Origin: Hyphomicrobiales bacterium
Lineage (GTDB): Bacteria > Pseudomonadota > Alphaproteobacteria > Rhizobiales > Rhizobiaceae
NCBI GenBank assembly: GCA_900466605.1
Contig: UBMU01000007.1
Span: forward strand, 62,001-126,000
Direction: 5' to 3'
DNA: 64,000 nucleotides
Made by a program: the position numbers and the translations under genes. This document shows, piece after piece, positions 36,099 to 45,652 of this stretch (positions are counted from its first letter, which is position 1; every line of letters starts with the position of its first letter). The notes under the pieces were generated by a model, which was given only the letters and a program-made list of their open reading frames with translations, did not search any database and was not told where the DNA came from.

Positions 36099-36557
36099 AT
36101 GTCCGTAGACCCTCTTCCCGCTCCGTATTCGCTCGGCGTCCTGCTGCGGCTTGCTCACCAGCACTTTTCGTCGGCAGTCGACGAGGCGCTTGACCAATCG
36201 GGTTTCGGCGACATCCGCCCACATCACGCGAATGTCTTCAGCTTCGTGCCGCCCGAAGGGATTCAGGTGTCCGAACTGACGGTGAAGGCGGGCGTGCGCA
36301 AGCAATCGATGGCGCAGGCCGTGGAGGAGTTGGAGAAACTAGGCTATGTCGAGCGGCGGCCGCATCCAACCGACAAGCGAGCACGCCTAGTTTTCCTTAC
36401 GGAACGCGGAAAGCAGATACGTCCGCTCGCGATGGCCACCGGCAAGCGCGTCGAAGAACTGTGGGCGCAGCTTCTTGGCGAACGGGACCTGGAGGTGTTG
36501 CGTTCTGCTCTGCAAGCGCTTCTCGGCAAGCTGCAAGGTAAGGGCGGTGGTGACTAG
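36099..36557 (+). CDS. MarR-family transcriptional regulator
   Basis: A 152-residue winged-helix regulator. Recognition region VSELTVKAGVRKQSMAQAVE, and wing EKLGYVERRPHPTDKRARLV, the canonical MarR D-x-R-x-R wing. Expected to be a dimeric repressor released by a small hydrophobic ligand. Divergent from the haloalkane dehalogenase and adjacent to a perfect inverted repeat, so it probably controls that gene and itself. Confidence 0.92.
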   Translation: MSVDPLPAPYSLGVLLRLAHQHFSSAVDEALDQSGFGDIRPHHANVFSFVPPEGIQVSELTVKAGVRKQSMAQAVEELEKLGYVERRPHPTDKRARLVFLTERGKQIRPLAMATGKRVEELWAQLLGERDLEVLRSALQALLGKLQGKGGGD

Positions 36558-36766
36558 GACTGATGACTAAGACTGAACGGTCCTGAGCGATGCGCCTGAG
36601 GCGATTTATTGTCCGACACGAAGCCCGATCGCCTGGGCGGGGCATTGTGGGAACGTCGTAGAAGGGTCCGCAAAGCGACGATTCACGGTGCCCGCCAGTT
36701 TCAGGTTTCCACCCACAACAGCCCTTGGCATCTGGCCGCCGAATGGCGGAAATCTCCGCAATTACG

Positions 36767-37018
36767 TCATTCGTCGCTCGCGCGACCGCGCCTGGCGTTC
36801 AACATCTGCACCCGTCCGGGTTTGCTGGCAATCCGGAAATCAGGAGCCTGAAGGCAGAAACCGTTCACGTAGCATCCGTCATTGTTGTCGAGAGTATAGG
36901 GGATCACCAGTTGCAGGGCGCCGTTGTCGTTCAGCCGGTAGGGAAGGTCGTCGGAGAAGAGTTCGAATCGTAGACGAAACCACCGATCAACAAGAAGCCG
37001 GCGGGTATGGATGCTCAA
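36767..37018 (-). CDS. Doubtful small frame, unknown
   Basis: An 83-residue frame from TTG at 37018, with a protein-like middle (RFELFSDDLPYRLNDNGALQ followed by LVIPYTLDNNDGCYVNGF). Composition looks more like real coding than its neighbours, but there is no good start and no recognised family. It overlaps the small coupled ORF upstream by 32 bases in another frame. It could be the remnant of a larger gene. Confidence 0.3.
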   Translation of the reverse strand: MSIHTRRLLVDRWFRLRFELFSDDLPYRLNDNGALQLVIPYTLDNNDGCYVNGFCLQAPDFRIASKPGRVQMLNARRGRASDE

Positions 37019-37217
37019 GCGCGCACCCCGTAAACTGTCCGGTCGGCCGCTCGCCCGTCGCCTCGGTATGCAGGCGGATTACCTCAAGGATCTGCCTGCG
37101 CTCCTCACCTCCGGCATCTGCGTGTAGCTGATCCATTTGAGCCAGCATGTTGGGATCTCCTTTCAACGCCGCGACAACCGCCGGGTTCTTTACGAGTAGT
37201 GGACCGGCTGCCGTCAT
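36987..37217 (-). CDS. Small protein translationally coupled to the L,D-transpeptidase
   Basis: A 76-residue frame (MTAAGPLLVKNPAVVAALKG at the N-terminus) whose ATG overlaps the transpeptidase stop as ATGA. Helical and charged in the middle (NMLAQMDQLHADAGGEERRQ), no signal peptide or membrane segment. Not recognised. Coupling is the main reason to believe it is translated. Confidence 0.5.
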   Translation of the reverse strand: MTAAGPLLVKNPAVVAALKGDPNMLAQMDQLHADAGGEERRQILEVIRLHTEATGERPTGQFTGCALEHPYPPASC

Positions 37218-37789
37218 ATAACCAGGACATTGGTACCCACGGGCGCACGACCGTAAAGGTGAACGATGTCCTCGTTGGTCATGCGAATGCACCCATTGGA
37301 CACCGCTTGTCCGATTAGCCATGGTTCATTCGTTCCATGGATTCGGAAGTACGTATCCTGACCGCCACGGTAGAGGTAAAGGGCCGCTGCCCCTAGAGGA
37401 TTATTCTCCCCACCGGGAACACCTCCAGCATACTCGGCCAACCGAGGTTTGCGTTCGATCATGCTGGCCGTCGGCGTCCACGAAGGCCACTCGGCCTTGC
37501 GGCCGACAACGGCGCTCCCCTTTAGAGTAAGCCCTTCCTCGCCAACTGCGACGCCATAGCGTGTGGCACGACCCTGCGGCTCAACGTAGTAGAGGTACCG
37601 TTCATAAGTGTTAACAACGATGCTGCCTGGAGGCTCGTATCCCGAGTAAGCAACTTCCCGTCGCTGGATGGATGAGCGGGTCCGGGAATAAGGATTCGCA
37701 ATCGACGAACACGCCGCGCTGGATCCAGAGGCCATCACAGCCACACAACCCCAGATCAGGCCACGGCGCGTAATGTGGTCGTTATTCAT
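37214..37789 (-). CDS. L,D-transpeptidase (YkuD family), exported
   Basis: About 191 residues. N-terminus has TRRGLIWGCVAVMASGSSAA followed by CSS, resembling a twin-arginine signal with a lipobox cysteine. The YkuD catalytic domain has HGTNEPWLIGQAVSNGCIRM, with the catalytic cysteine and the conserved histidine. It forms 3-3 crosslinks or attaches proteins to peptidoglycan in the periplasm. ATG at 37789 is chosen over the longer frame from 37852. Confidence 0.9.
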   Translation of the reverse strand: MNNDHITRRGLIWGCVAVMASGSSAACSSIANPYSRTRSSIQRREVAYSGYEPPGSIVVNTYERYLYYVEPQGRATRYGVAVGEEGLTLKGSAVVGRKAEWPSWTPTASMIERKPRLAEYAGGVPGGENNPLGAAALYLYRGGQDTYFRIHGTNEPWLIGQAVSNGCIRMTNEDIVHLYGRAPVGTNVLVI

Positions 37790-38184
37790 CGTTGCCTGCT
37801 TATCATGATGAGCCCTGTCACTTCCATTAGCATCTTGTTGTGTTCGGGCCAAGTTATCGCTCTCTCTATCGTTGTGAAGTCATTCAGATGGATGATTGGG
37901 ATGTGCCGTTCCGGTGCAGGAGATCGCAAGGCCGCCAAGTTGAATGTGATCAATCCCTGGTAGGCGTAAGCATCCGGTGTTGTTGGTTCCATTCCGTCAT
38001 GAGCGCGAAGTCGCGTTGCCTAACCTCGGCGTTTGGTGCAGTGGTCCTCGAGAATGCCGTTGTCGACTGAAAAAGGGCCATCAGTGCGCGGCCTTGCGAA
38101 GCAATGCCACCAAGCACTGGCTGAGCACGGTGCGGTTCTTCGGCGATGGCCGCCTTTGCTGCGATTGGCGCTCAACCCACGTCA
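37790..38184. other. Intergenic region, no supported gene
   Basis: Short open frames only. No family recognised. Leads into the htpG fragment. Confidence 0.45.
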
Positions 38185-38470
38185 CGCGAGGCGTGCGCGA
38201 GTATACCGCATTGGCCTTCGTCCCTGGTTCCCAGCCGTTCGACATGTTCGACCCCGATCGCAAGGGGCGGATGAAGTTGTAACTGAAGCCGACGACGCCG
38301 AGCTCCTGTCGCGCTACCCCCGGTTTGTCCGTGGTCTCGTCGACACCTCTCATCTGCCTCTAAATGTCTCGCGCGAGATAATACAGGAAAGCCCGATCTT
38401 GTCGGCTACCCGCAAGGGTGTAGCGAACCGCATTGTGACAGCGATCGAGAAGCTGGCGGAGAAAACCTGA
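38185..38470 (+). pseudogene. htpG: htpG (HSP90) C-terminal-half fragment with frameshift
   Basis: One frame reads REYTALAFVPGSQPFDMFDP then DRKGRMKL and hits a stop; a second frame picks up with DDAELLSRYPRFVRGLVDTS, HLPLNVSREIIQESPILSAT and RKGVANRIVTAIEKLAEKT before a stop at 38470. These are consecutive parts of the middle domain of HtpG. The N-terminal ATPase domain and the C-terminal dimerisation domain are absent, so this is a relic. The frameshift lies near 38270-38280. Confidence 0.8.
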
Positions 38471-38689
38471 GATGCATCCGGGGGCATTCCGGTTCCACCT
38501 TTTGACCGTTCCTAAACACATGTGGTGAGCGAAGCTTCGCGTATTCACTTCATGGTGGACGACGGAGAGCGGGTTCCTGGTGCCAAAATCCATTCTGAAT
38601 CATATATACAAACGAAGCACTATGTATGATTTCGTAATTTGTCGAGGAGTGCAGAAATAGAGGCCGGCCGCCTTCGGAGGTGATAGCGT

Positions 38690-38868
38690 CGTGGCGTCTC
38701 CTGGGAGGCTGCGACGGTCAACGATCACACTCCGACCATCAGCACGCTCGTCTCGAAGGCCGGAAATTCAATACCTGTCTTCGGGTACACTGCGACCTAC
38801 GCGATCTCGAACGGTCTTCTTCTCATGGGACCGATTGTCGTCGCGGTTGCGGCAGCTCTCGGCAGATA
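38690..38868 (+). pseudogene. AspT/YidE-type permease C-terminal fragment
   Basis: The frame ending at 38868 encodes NDHTPTISTLVSKAGNSIPV, FGYTATYAISNGLLLMGPIV and VAVAAALGR. The YTxxYAI-N-LL...GP-IVA pattern resembles the end of aspartate:alanine exchanger-type transporters. No upstream part is present. Family assignment is tentative. Confidence 0.35.
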
Positions 38869-38984
38869 GCGCTGATGCGCGGGGGCAGTGCGGTCCCTTT
38901 CTATCACAAATCCTTTCTGGCCGTATGTAAAGCGGCGATATCCGAAAGTGGTCGCAGCCCCGTGATCTTCGTCCACGGGGCTGC

Positions 38985-39290
38985 GCCGCGCCGAAGACGT
39001 GCATGCGGGTTGAGTTGAACCAGACGAAGAAGGGTTTGTCCGCCTTAGCCTGGCGATCGATGAAGTTCTTGGCGGCGCGCCCAGAAACTCCTCATCGATG
39101 GTTTCCATGCGCTTGGTGTTAAGCGCACCAGTGTCTTCGACCTTCCCGTCCGCGCTTGATTTGATCACGCCACGCGGCCCAAATTGTCTTCTGAAGGCCG
39201 GGTCTTTCGGGTAGAAATAGCCCTCCGGCTCTTCCTCGGCGTTGAGGTGATAGAGGTTGCCGAAGAACTCGTCGAAGCCATGTTTGGTCG
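38985..39290 (-). pseudogene. Sulfatase internal fragment with frameshift
   Basis: The minus strand encodes [20 protein letters not shown], then [32 protein letters not shown], a frameshift, and ADKPFFVWFNSTRMHVFG. These match, in order, the middle of both intact sulfatases of the window. The catalytic CTAGR motif and the C-terminal half are missing. At its 5' end it is joined directly to a MoxR fragment at about 39290. Confidence 0.8.
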
Positions 39291-39650
39291 CTTCTCCTCG
39301 TCGCGATTTAGGCGCATGATAGCTGCCTCGGACTTTTCGTCGGGATAGCCGACTTCGACGTGCATGAGAAAGCGGTCGAGCTGCGCTTCCGGCAAGGGGT
39401 AGGTGCCTTCCTGCTCAATGGGGTTTTGTGTCGCCATGACCATGAAGAGATCAGGTAGCGGATAGCTTTGTCCGCCGACGGTCACATGACGCTCTTCCAT
39501 TGCTTCAAGGAGGGCGGACTGCACTTTGGCCGGTGCACGATTGATCTCGTCCGCCAATATGAGGTTGGCGAAAATCGGGCCCTGCTGGAACTTGAACTCC
39601 CTCTTGCCGCCTTCTGAAAAATAGATCTCCGAGCCGGTTATGTCCCTCCC
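39290..39650 (-). pseudogene. MoxR-type AAA ATPase fragment
   Basis: The minus strand encodes [60 protein letters not shown] and [20 protein letters not shown]. Walker B and sensor regions are intact, but the Walker A region is absent upstream, and the frame runs into the sulfatase fragment at ~39290. It is a truncated gene joined to unrelated sequence. Confidence 0.8.
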
Positions 39651-39922
39651 TTCGGACCACTCGACGCTTCGGAATCGGTACCGAGGCGTTGAGTTGAGAC
39701 CTTCCAACATGGGCGATTCCCTCACAGTCGAGGCCGGCCGTGGAGCGCATGCAACTGGTGGTTACCAAGATATGCGCACGGTCGACTTCTCTGAACGGGT
39801 CGGAAATGAGCATGCTGCACTTCGTCGCAGTGGACGGGGCCGGTCGACTTTCAGTCCGAGGACGAATCGGCCTCTTTTGGGTAAATCGCAATGGAACCGC
39901 AGGTAAGGGACTCCCGCTAGTT

Positions 39923-39957
39923 CTCGTTGCCGGTTGGTTGCGCGAACCGGCAACGAG
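39923..39957 (-). terminator. Hairpin downstream of the exported sulfatase
   Basis: Perfect 13-bp stem CTCGTTGCCGGTT (39923-39935) with AACCGGCAACGAG (39945-39957) and a nine-base loop, 12 bases beyond the sulfatase stop on the minus strand. No strong T-run, but the position fits a terminator or 3' stabiliser. Confidence 0.6.
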
Positions 39958-39968
39958 CATGCTTGAAG

Positions 39969-41540
39969 TTATTGCGCAGCCATGGAATCGAAGGATTTTT
40001 TCAGAGATTCCTGAATCTGGTCAATCGAGAAGCTCGCTGCTCGTTGGGCTGGCGGATAGTCCTTAAACGTGCCCAGGAACTGCCCTGCCAATGCCTGGGA
40101 GGGGACCAACAAATAGGCATGGTCGAGAAGCCAGTCATAATAGGTGTTCGACGTCACATCGGCCCTTTCGTATGGGTCGGCGCGGAGGTCGAACATCTTG
40201 GGAACCCGAAGCGGCGTGAAGGGCTCGGCCCAGATACGGAGGGTTCCGGTTGCGCGTTGTTCTGAAAAGACGATTTTCCAATTCTCGTAGCGCATCGCAA
40301 CCATGTCGCCGTCATCGTTGAAGTAGAAGAACTCCTTGCGGGCACTTTGATCTGCCTTGCCGGTCAGATAGTCGAGCTGGTTGTAGCCATCGAGATGGTT
40401 TTTGTATTGCTTCCCAGCAATCGCAGTTCCGCTCAGCAGCCGGTTCTTGATATCGGTATCCCCGGCGGCCGCCAACAGGGTGGGGAACCAATCGAGGCCC
40501 GAGAACAGGCCAGTGGCAACTGAAGCGGGCTTGATATGTCCAGGCCAGCGGATCATCGCGGGTACACGGAAGGCGCCTTCCCAGTTGGTATTCTTCTCGC
40601 TGCGGAACGGCGTCGTGCCGGCATCCGGCCAGGAGTTCTGGTGGGGCCCGTTGTCGGTGGTGTAGATAACGATGGTGTTTTCGGCAATGCCGAGGTCATC
40701 AAGCTTGTTGAGGATATTGCCGATCACCTTGTCGGTCTCGACCATTCCGTCTCCATATTCCGTCAACGCAGTCAAACCCGGCTTGCTGCGGTTTTCGGGA
40801 CGTACATGGGTACGAAAGTGCATGCGGGTCGTGTTCATCCAGGTGAAGAAAGGCTTCTTCGCCTTTACCTGACGATCAATGAAGTCGATCGCGGCAGCTG
40901 AGGTTTCGTCATCAATAGTCTCCATGCGCTTCTTTGTAAGGGCGCCCGTATCCTCGATCTTGCCGTCGGCCGAGGCCTTGATGACGCCACGGGGGCCGAA
41001 TTTCTTGCGGAACTCGGGATCTTGCGGATAGTTGAAGTTTTCCGGCTCTTCTTCGGCGTTCAGATGGTAGAGATTGCCGAAGAATTCGTCAAAGCCATGT
41101 GCTGTGGGGAGAAACTCGTCTCGATCGCCAAGATGGTTTTTGCCGAACTGCCCCGTGGCATATCCTTGATCCTTGAGGGCTGACGCAATCGTCGCATCGG
41201 TGGCCTGGAGACCAACATCGGCCCCTGGAAGACCGACCTTTGAAAGGCCGGTGCGAAGCGTGGACTGACCGGTTAGAAAGGTAGAACGTCCTGCAGTGCA
41301 GCTCTGCTCCGCATAGTAGTCTGTGAATTTCATGCCTTCGTTGGCAATCCGGTCGATATTGGGGGTGGTGTAGCCCATGAGACCGAAACTGTAAGTCGAC
41401 AGGTTGGTCTGTCCGATGTCATCGCCGAATATGACAAGAATGTTCGGCTTGTCGGGTGGCGCCGTGGTAGCCTGTTGGGAATAGGCAGAACTGCTCAGGA
41501 GCAATAGCCCAAGGGCAGCAAGCTTGGCAGATATTCTCAT
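39969..41540 (-). CDS. Exported type I sulfatase (arylsulfatase family)
   Basis: About 523 residues with signal peptide MRISAKLAALGLLLLSSSAY and mature start near QQATTAPPDKPNILVIFGDD. The formylglycine motif is SCTAGRSTFLTG (C-x-A-x-R); metal ligands are in FGDDIGQTN and in IYTTDNGPHQNSW; the substrate lysine and histidine are in GKNHLGDRDE. It hydrolyses sulfate esters in the periplasm after its cysteine is converted to formylglycine. ATG at 41540 follows GGAGG. Very similar in pattern to the sulfatase at 52554, which lacks the signal peptide. Confidence 0.92.
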   Translation of the reverse strand: MRISAKLAALGLLLLSSSAYSQQATTAPPDKPNILVIFGDDIGQTNLSTYSFGLMGYTTPNIDRIANEGMKFTDYYAEQSCTAGRSTFLTGQSTLRTGLSKVGLPGADVGLQATDATIASALKDQGYATGQFGKNHLGDRDEFLPTAHGFDEFFGNLYHLNAEEEPENFNYPQDPEFRKKFGPRGVIKASADGKIEDTGALTKKRMETIDDETSAAAIDFIDRQVKAKKPFFTWMNTTRMHFRTHVRPENRSKPGLTALTEYGDGMVETDKVIGNILNKLDDLGIAENTIVIYTTDNGPHQNSWPDAGTTPFRSEKNTNWEGAFRVPAMIRWPGHIKPASVATGLFSGLDWFPTLLAAAGDTDIKNRLLSGTAIAGKQYKNHLDGYNQLDYLTGKADQSARKEFFYFNDDGDMVAMRYENWKIVFSEQRATGTLRIWAEPFTPLRVPKMFDLRADPYERADVTSNTYYDWLLDHAYLLVPSQALAGQFLGTFKDYPPAQRAASFSIDQIQESLKKSFDSMAAQ

Positions 41541-42193
41541 TGATTGAGCCTCCAAAGGTCACCGATTTGTGACTAAATTAAAATCCAAGGTAGCCTCAGC
41601 GACCTGCTCAGCGTCGCCGATAGTTGGATCCTTGCTCACGAGGGGACATGGAGTAAGTACGTTACTGTAAATCCCAACGTAAAAATTCGGAATTCTTGGG
41701 TTAATTTTGCCGCTATCGATCTCCGGCATTACGGCGGGCAGCTTTACGCTTGACGGCGCGGGGCGCAGCTTCAGGAACTCTGATTCCGAAAGCATGATTG
41801 ACGCTCGATCGACACCGTTGGCGAACATGCTTCGCTGATCCGCGTTCGGAGCTGATGCGCGTCATGCGGCCGTACGCATTACTTAGACCCCGACAAATGC
41901 ACGGGCTGGACGGCGCACACGAATGGCCGCGATAGCAATGCCGGCTCAACGAATAGTAACGGAACGACATAGCGCAGCGATCGCTGTCGAGATGGGATCG
42001 TGCCCGCGGGCGAAGTTGGATGGACGAAGCGAACCGCGAGTTTCTCGAATTCGTCAATGCAACCGGGCAAGATCCTCCTGGATGACCGTCCAGTCATCGC
42101 GGTTCCGGCGGAGCGTTGCAGCAGCCTGCTTGTGGACCTCTATGGCTTACTCCACTCTCGCGGGTGACTGCGGGCATATGTCGATCCGCTAAC
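41541..42193. other. Intergenic region, no supported gene
   Basis: About 650 bases between the sulfatase start and the 3' end of the ATPase gene. A minus-strand frame at 41559-41828 (89 residues) has no ribosome site and no recognised family. Nothing else is supported. Confidence 0.45.
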
Positions 42194-43354
42194 TCACTTC
42201 AGCAGGAGCCCTCCTAGTGCGGTGAGAGGCATGGCATCGACGTCGTTCTTCAGTGGGAAGCTTGTCTGTCCAGGGTAGACGACGATGCGCCGTGCCGGAT
42301 TCAAGTCCTCGCACGCAAGGTAGAAGCCTCTCTCGAGTTTTGGTGTCAGGCTTCTCTTGATCTCGATTGCCCAGGGACGATCGCCCGGAGGGGTCAGAAG
42401 GAGGTCGATCTCTGCACCGACGGATGTCCGATAGAAATTGCTCTGTGTTCCAGGCGGTGCTGCAGCAATCAAGGTCTCGATCACAAAGCCTTCCCAACTC
42501 GCGCCGGCTACCGGGTGGCCGAGTAAGTCCTCCTGGGTAGTTAGCCCCAAGAGGGTATGGGTGATACCACTGTCACGAACATAGACTCGTGGCGATTTAA
42601 CCAGACGCTTTCCAACGTTCGCATGCCAGGGTTCCAATCGTCGTACGAGCAACAGATCAACCAAAAGATCGAGATAGGAGGCGACTGTCTTTCCATCTAC
42701 ACCAAGCGCACGTGCGAATTCTGCGGCGTTTACAAGGCCGGATTGGTGATGTGCAAGCATAGTCCAGAAGCGCCATAACGTCTCGGCAGGAATACGTGGC
42801 CCCAGCAACGGAATGTCTCGCTCCAGGTAGGTGCGAATAAAGTCCTGCCGCCAGCGCTGGCTGGCACGATCACTCACTGCAAGTAAGCTATCCGGGAACC
42901 CCCCTCGTAGCCATAGAGTGTTTAGCTCCTCATCGGACACCTCTAAGCCATTCACCGGGCCCATTTCCAGGTAGGCGATGCGGCCCGCCAGCGTCTCGCC
43001 GGACTGTTTCAACAAATCGATGGATGCTGATCCGAGCAACAGGAAATGCCCAGCCTTCCTCCCGCTTCGACGGCCGCGGTCGATAAGTCCGCGCAAATTC
43101 TGAAAAAGATTAGGCAGCCGATGAACCTCGTCCAGAATGACGAGCTTGTCGGAATGCTGGCTGAGATATAGTTCCGGTTCAGCGAACTTGGCACGGTCAG
43201 CATCCGATTTGAGATCGAGATAGATCGATGGACGATGAGCCGCTATGGAGAGTGCCAGCGTCGTTTTACCCACCTGACGCGGGCCAATGAGTGCGACAGC
43301 TGGATTTGTGTCTATCAACTCGTTCAGCTCGGAGGATATTCGGCGTTCAATCAT
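42194..43354 (-). CDS. AAA ATPase with DUF4143 domain
   Basis: A 386-residue protein of the AAA_14/DUF4143 type. Walker A is ALIGPRQVGKTTLALSIA, Walker B is DKLVILDEVHRLPN, and the C-terminal part has the winged helix and nuclease-like segment (AEFARALGVDGKTVASYLDL; VGAEIDLLLTPPGDRPWAIE). The E-I-D...I-E-I-K pattern is the PD-(D/E)xK-like signature of this family. Biological role is unknown and it is common in mobile accessory DNA. Full length and intact. Confidence 0.9.
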   Translation of the reverse strand: MIERRISSELNELIDTNPAVALIGPRQVGKTTLALSIAAHRPSIYLDLKSDADRAKFAEPELYLSQHSDKLVILDEVHRLPNLFQNLRGLIDRGRRSGRKAGHFLLLGSASIDLLKQSGETLAGRIAYLEMGPVNGLEVSDEELNTLWLRGGFPDSLLAVSDRASQRWRQDFIRTYLERDIPLLGPRIPAETLWRFWTMLAHHQSGLVNAAEFARALGVDGKTVASYLDLLVDLLLVRRLEPWHANVGKRLVKSPRVYVRDSGITHTLLGLTTQEDLLGHPVAGASWEGFVIETLIAAAPPGTQSNFYRTSVGAEIDLLLTPPGDRPWAIEIKRSLTPKLERGFYLACEDLNPARRIVVYPGQTSFPLKNDVDAMPLTALGGLLLK

Positions 43355-43452
43355 CCTTGCATTTATGGAGTTTGATTCCAGAATTGCAAGGACATTTCGC
43401 GTGAAGCGGCAATTCGCTGCGCATTAGTATCTGCGTAGTTTTATTGGAAATT

Positions 43453-43717
43453 AACGTCACCGGCCACCTAGCCGAGAAGGGTTGCTACATCTCCGTTTCC
43501 TCACAGTTCGCCGACCAGGAGACCGCCTGTTCTTCATGCGCCTGACCTTCCTTTCACAGGAAGACGTGTCGGAAGAAGCGATTAAATCGGTCTTCGACCC
43601 CGTCACCAAGAGTTTTGCGACGACCGACCGGTTCAACGACAGCGAGCAACGGATGAGCTGCTCATGGTCTCGCGCTTCGGCCATTGTCTCAATGAGCTGC
43701 TGTTAGATGCCGCCTGA
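43453..43717 (+). pseudogene. purU: purU (formyltetrahydrofolate deformylase) N-terminal fragment
   Basis: Three frames in succession encode NVTGHLAEKGCYISVSSQFA, then FFMRLTFLSQEDVSEEAIKS with FDPVTKSFATTDRFNDSEQR, then LLMVSRFGHCLNELLLDAA and a stop at 43717. This is the ACT domain and the start of the catalytic domain of PurU. Two one-base frameshifts and the missing C-terminal two thirds show decay. Confidence 0.8.
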
Positions 43718-43732
43718 TCGCGAACGGAGGCA

Positions 43733-43993
43733 TTGCCATTGCTGGATGGTGCCACCGAGGACCTTTCCGGGAAATCGCTCTATGATTTCGTGTTGGGGCG
43801 CTGCCGCAAGGCCACGCGCAAGAACATTGTTTGGGCGTCTCTGCTGGCACTGACGGACCCGCATGTGACAGATAGGAATGTGCTTCACACCATCTATACC
43901 CACATCGAATGGACGAAGTCGGGGCGGAGTCTGAAATCCCAAAATCCGATCTCGCGTGTTCTACTCGCAAATAGAGGCCTTATCTACGTGTGA
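43733..43993 (+). CDS. Small hypothetical protein
   Basis: An 86-residue frame from a TTG codon preceded by CGGAGG. The product has a protein-like central part (GKSLYDFVLGRCRKATRKNI and ALTDPHVTDRNVLHTIYTHI), no signal peptide. Not recognised. Could be a real small gene or a remnant in the graveyard region. Confidence 0.35.
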   Translation: MPLLDGATEDLSGKSLYDFVLGRCRKATRKNIVWASLLALTDPHVTDRNVLHTIYTHIEWTKSGRSLKSQNPISRVLLANRGLIYV

Positions 43994-44530
43994 AATCGTC
44001 AAAAATAAACAAGCGCCTACAATGGCTTGCCGTGACGGGGAGAGCCTTCCTGAGCGAAGGGCTTCCATCATTGCTCGTTAGTCTATAATATTTGTGGTGT
44101 TTGATCTTCGCAGCCTTTGCAAGCCTAGCGGGAGACAGACATGGGAAATGCCTTGCCCGAACTGCATGCAGGACACGCTCCAATCTCCCTTTAAGAGGCC
44201 TTCGGGAAGCCGTGTACGCTTTCGAAGAATGGATGCCGAATTGGCTGAACCAATCATTGTTTTCGGAGGCCGTGTCGTTCCTATCAGCTACGTCTTCGAG
44301 GCGATGCGGAATTGCGATGACATCCTCCCGATGAATGTCGCCGATGCAATCAAAGCTTGGCTGACCAAGCCCTGGTGGATGGCCCCCTAGATCAGATGAA
44401 TTTCTCGACTGCGTCTCGTGTGATGAGTGTACTCGTCAGAAAGAAGCTGCTGTTTGGAGAGATGAGCGGGATGTCGGTGTTGGCGACAAAACGGACTCCG
44501 CGCAACTACCGTCCATAACAAACGAAACGA
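43994..44530. other. Intergenic region with a doubtful frame
   Basis: A plus-strand frame at 44094-44390 has a plausible C-terminal part (EPIIVFGGRVVPISYVFEAM) but an unlikely N-terminus and no ribosome site. I do not call it a gene. Nothing else recognised. Confidence 0.4.
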
Positions 44531-44782
44531 ATGAAGTCCGGGAGATGGTCTGCTTTAGCGAACGGGGGCGATACCGCAATAAGTACCGTCAAGTGGTTTA
44601 ACGCTGAGAAGGGTTACGGTTTTATCGAGCCGGACGATGGCTCAGCAGACGTGTACGTGCACATCTCTACGATCCAACGGTCCGGCCTGAGAGTGCTGAG
44701 CGACGGCCAGAAAATAGCCTATGAACTCACACACGACCAGGGCTCCGGAAAAGCCACGGCCGACGACCTACGGCTCGTTTGA
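44531..44782 (+). CDS. Cold-shock-domain protein
   Basis: An 83-residue protein with a complete cold-shock domain: RNP1-like KWFNAEKGYGFIEPDD and RNP2-like VYVHIS. Binds single-stranded RNA or DNA in the cytoplasm. The N-terminus is about 14 residues longer than usual for this family (MKSGRWSALANGGD), so the start may be slightly off, but no other start is in frame. Confidence 0.85.
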   Translation: MKSGRWSALANGGDTAISTVKWFNAEKGYGFIEPDDGSADVYVHISTIQRSGLRVLSDGQKIAYELTHDQGSGKATADDLRLV

Positions 44783-45166
44783 TCCTTCGTCGATGTCATA
44801 GCTATCGGATGATATCCATCCCAGCCACGGCACAGTCCGCATCCTCTTCCAGACACCTCGGTGTCTGGAACCGCGTATTCGAGCGTGTTGTATTAACAGG
44901 TTTCGCGAACCAAAAAAATCGAAATCGAGCACAATTCCCAGCCTGCATCGCCAGATGAGAATCGCGAATCCCCAGATTTACTAAAGAGTTTTCGAGCGTC
45001 GATGATGCGTCTACCTTTTCAAAGGAGAAGCATTTCAAATGCCGTCTGAAGCCGAACCTATGTACCCGTGTTTTGGCTTGGGCGTTAGCTCGTAACCAAA
45101 CAGCTTTACGGCTGCGCTTGTTCACTGTATGTTCTTTTTGCACAAAAGCGAGGTAGGCGGCGGGCT
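44783..45166. other. Intergenic region, no supported gene
   Basis: A minus-strand frame at 44802-45230 is open for 142 codons but shows no family motif and looks random. Nothing else recognised. Confidence 0.45.
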
Positions 45167-45652
45167 GTGAAGATCGATATCCGATTGCATCGAGATAAAA
45201 AGCGCTTAGCGCAAACAAAGCTGGCAACATTGGCCGACGACCATCCTTTGCGAGAAAAATATTTCCGTTGGATACAGGAACTCGATGACCTGATGGGCGG
45301 ATGCGAGGCTAGGCTCCCTCAGAGAGACTTTCCGAGGCATAAAGCCGTCGTGCAGGTCGAACCGAGGGGAGCCGACGATGCTGGTGAAGTCCTTGGTGAG
45401 CAAATCGATCGAAAGGCAATTGATATGCCGGTCGTTAAGGGAGTTGCTTGTCATGACAAACCAGCTGACCCCGCGCAGGCAAACCGCCTGACTGGCTCAG
45501 CAAGCGTTCACGAGCAAAGAAAACAGGAGCTGCTGGCACAAAACCAATGGCTTCGTAACATGCTTGAGCGATACGGCAACTTGGTCGAGGGCGAGAAAAG
45601 CAACGTTTTTCAACTGCAATGTCTCAGTTCATCGATATCAGATAGCCGTTAG
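45167..45652 (+). CDS. Hypothetical protein
   Basis: A 161-residue frame from GTG at 45167, charged and helical (IDIRLHRDKKRLAQTKLATL at the N-terminus, a hydrophilic end QELLAQNQWLRNMLERYGNL that could form a coiled coil). No recognised domain. It overlaps the 3' end of the minus-strand membrane ORF by 29 bases. Confidence 0.4.
   Translation: MKIDIRLHRDKKRLAQTKLATLADDHPLREKYFRWIQELDDLMGGCEARLPQRDFPRHKAVVQVEPRGADDAGEVLGEQIDRKAIDMPVVKGVACHDKPADPAQANRLTGSASVHEQRKQELLAQNQWLRNMLERYGNLVEGEKSNVFQLQCLSSSISDSR

Noticed and set aside
41559..41828. 89-codon minus-strand frame upstream of the sulfatase
   Set aside because: No ribosome site and no recognised family; possible remnant only.
44802..45230. 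142-codon minus-strand frame
   Set aside because: No family features or ribosome site; basic, random-looking product.
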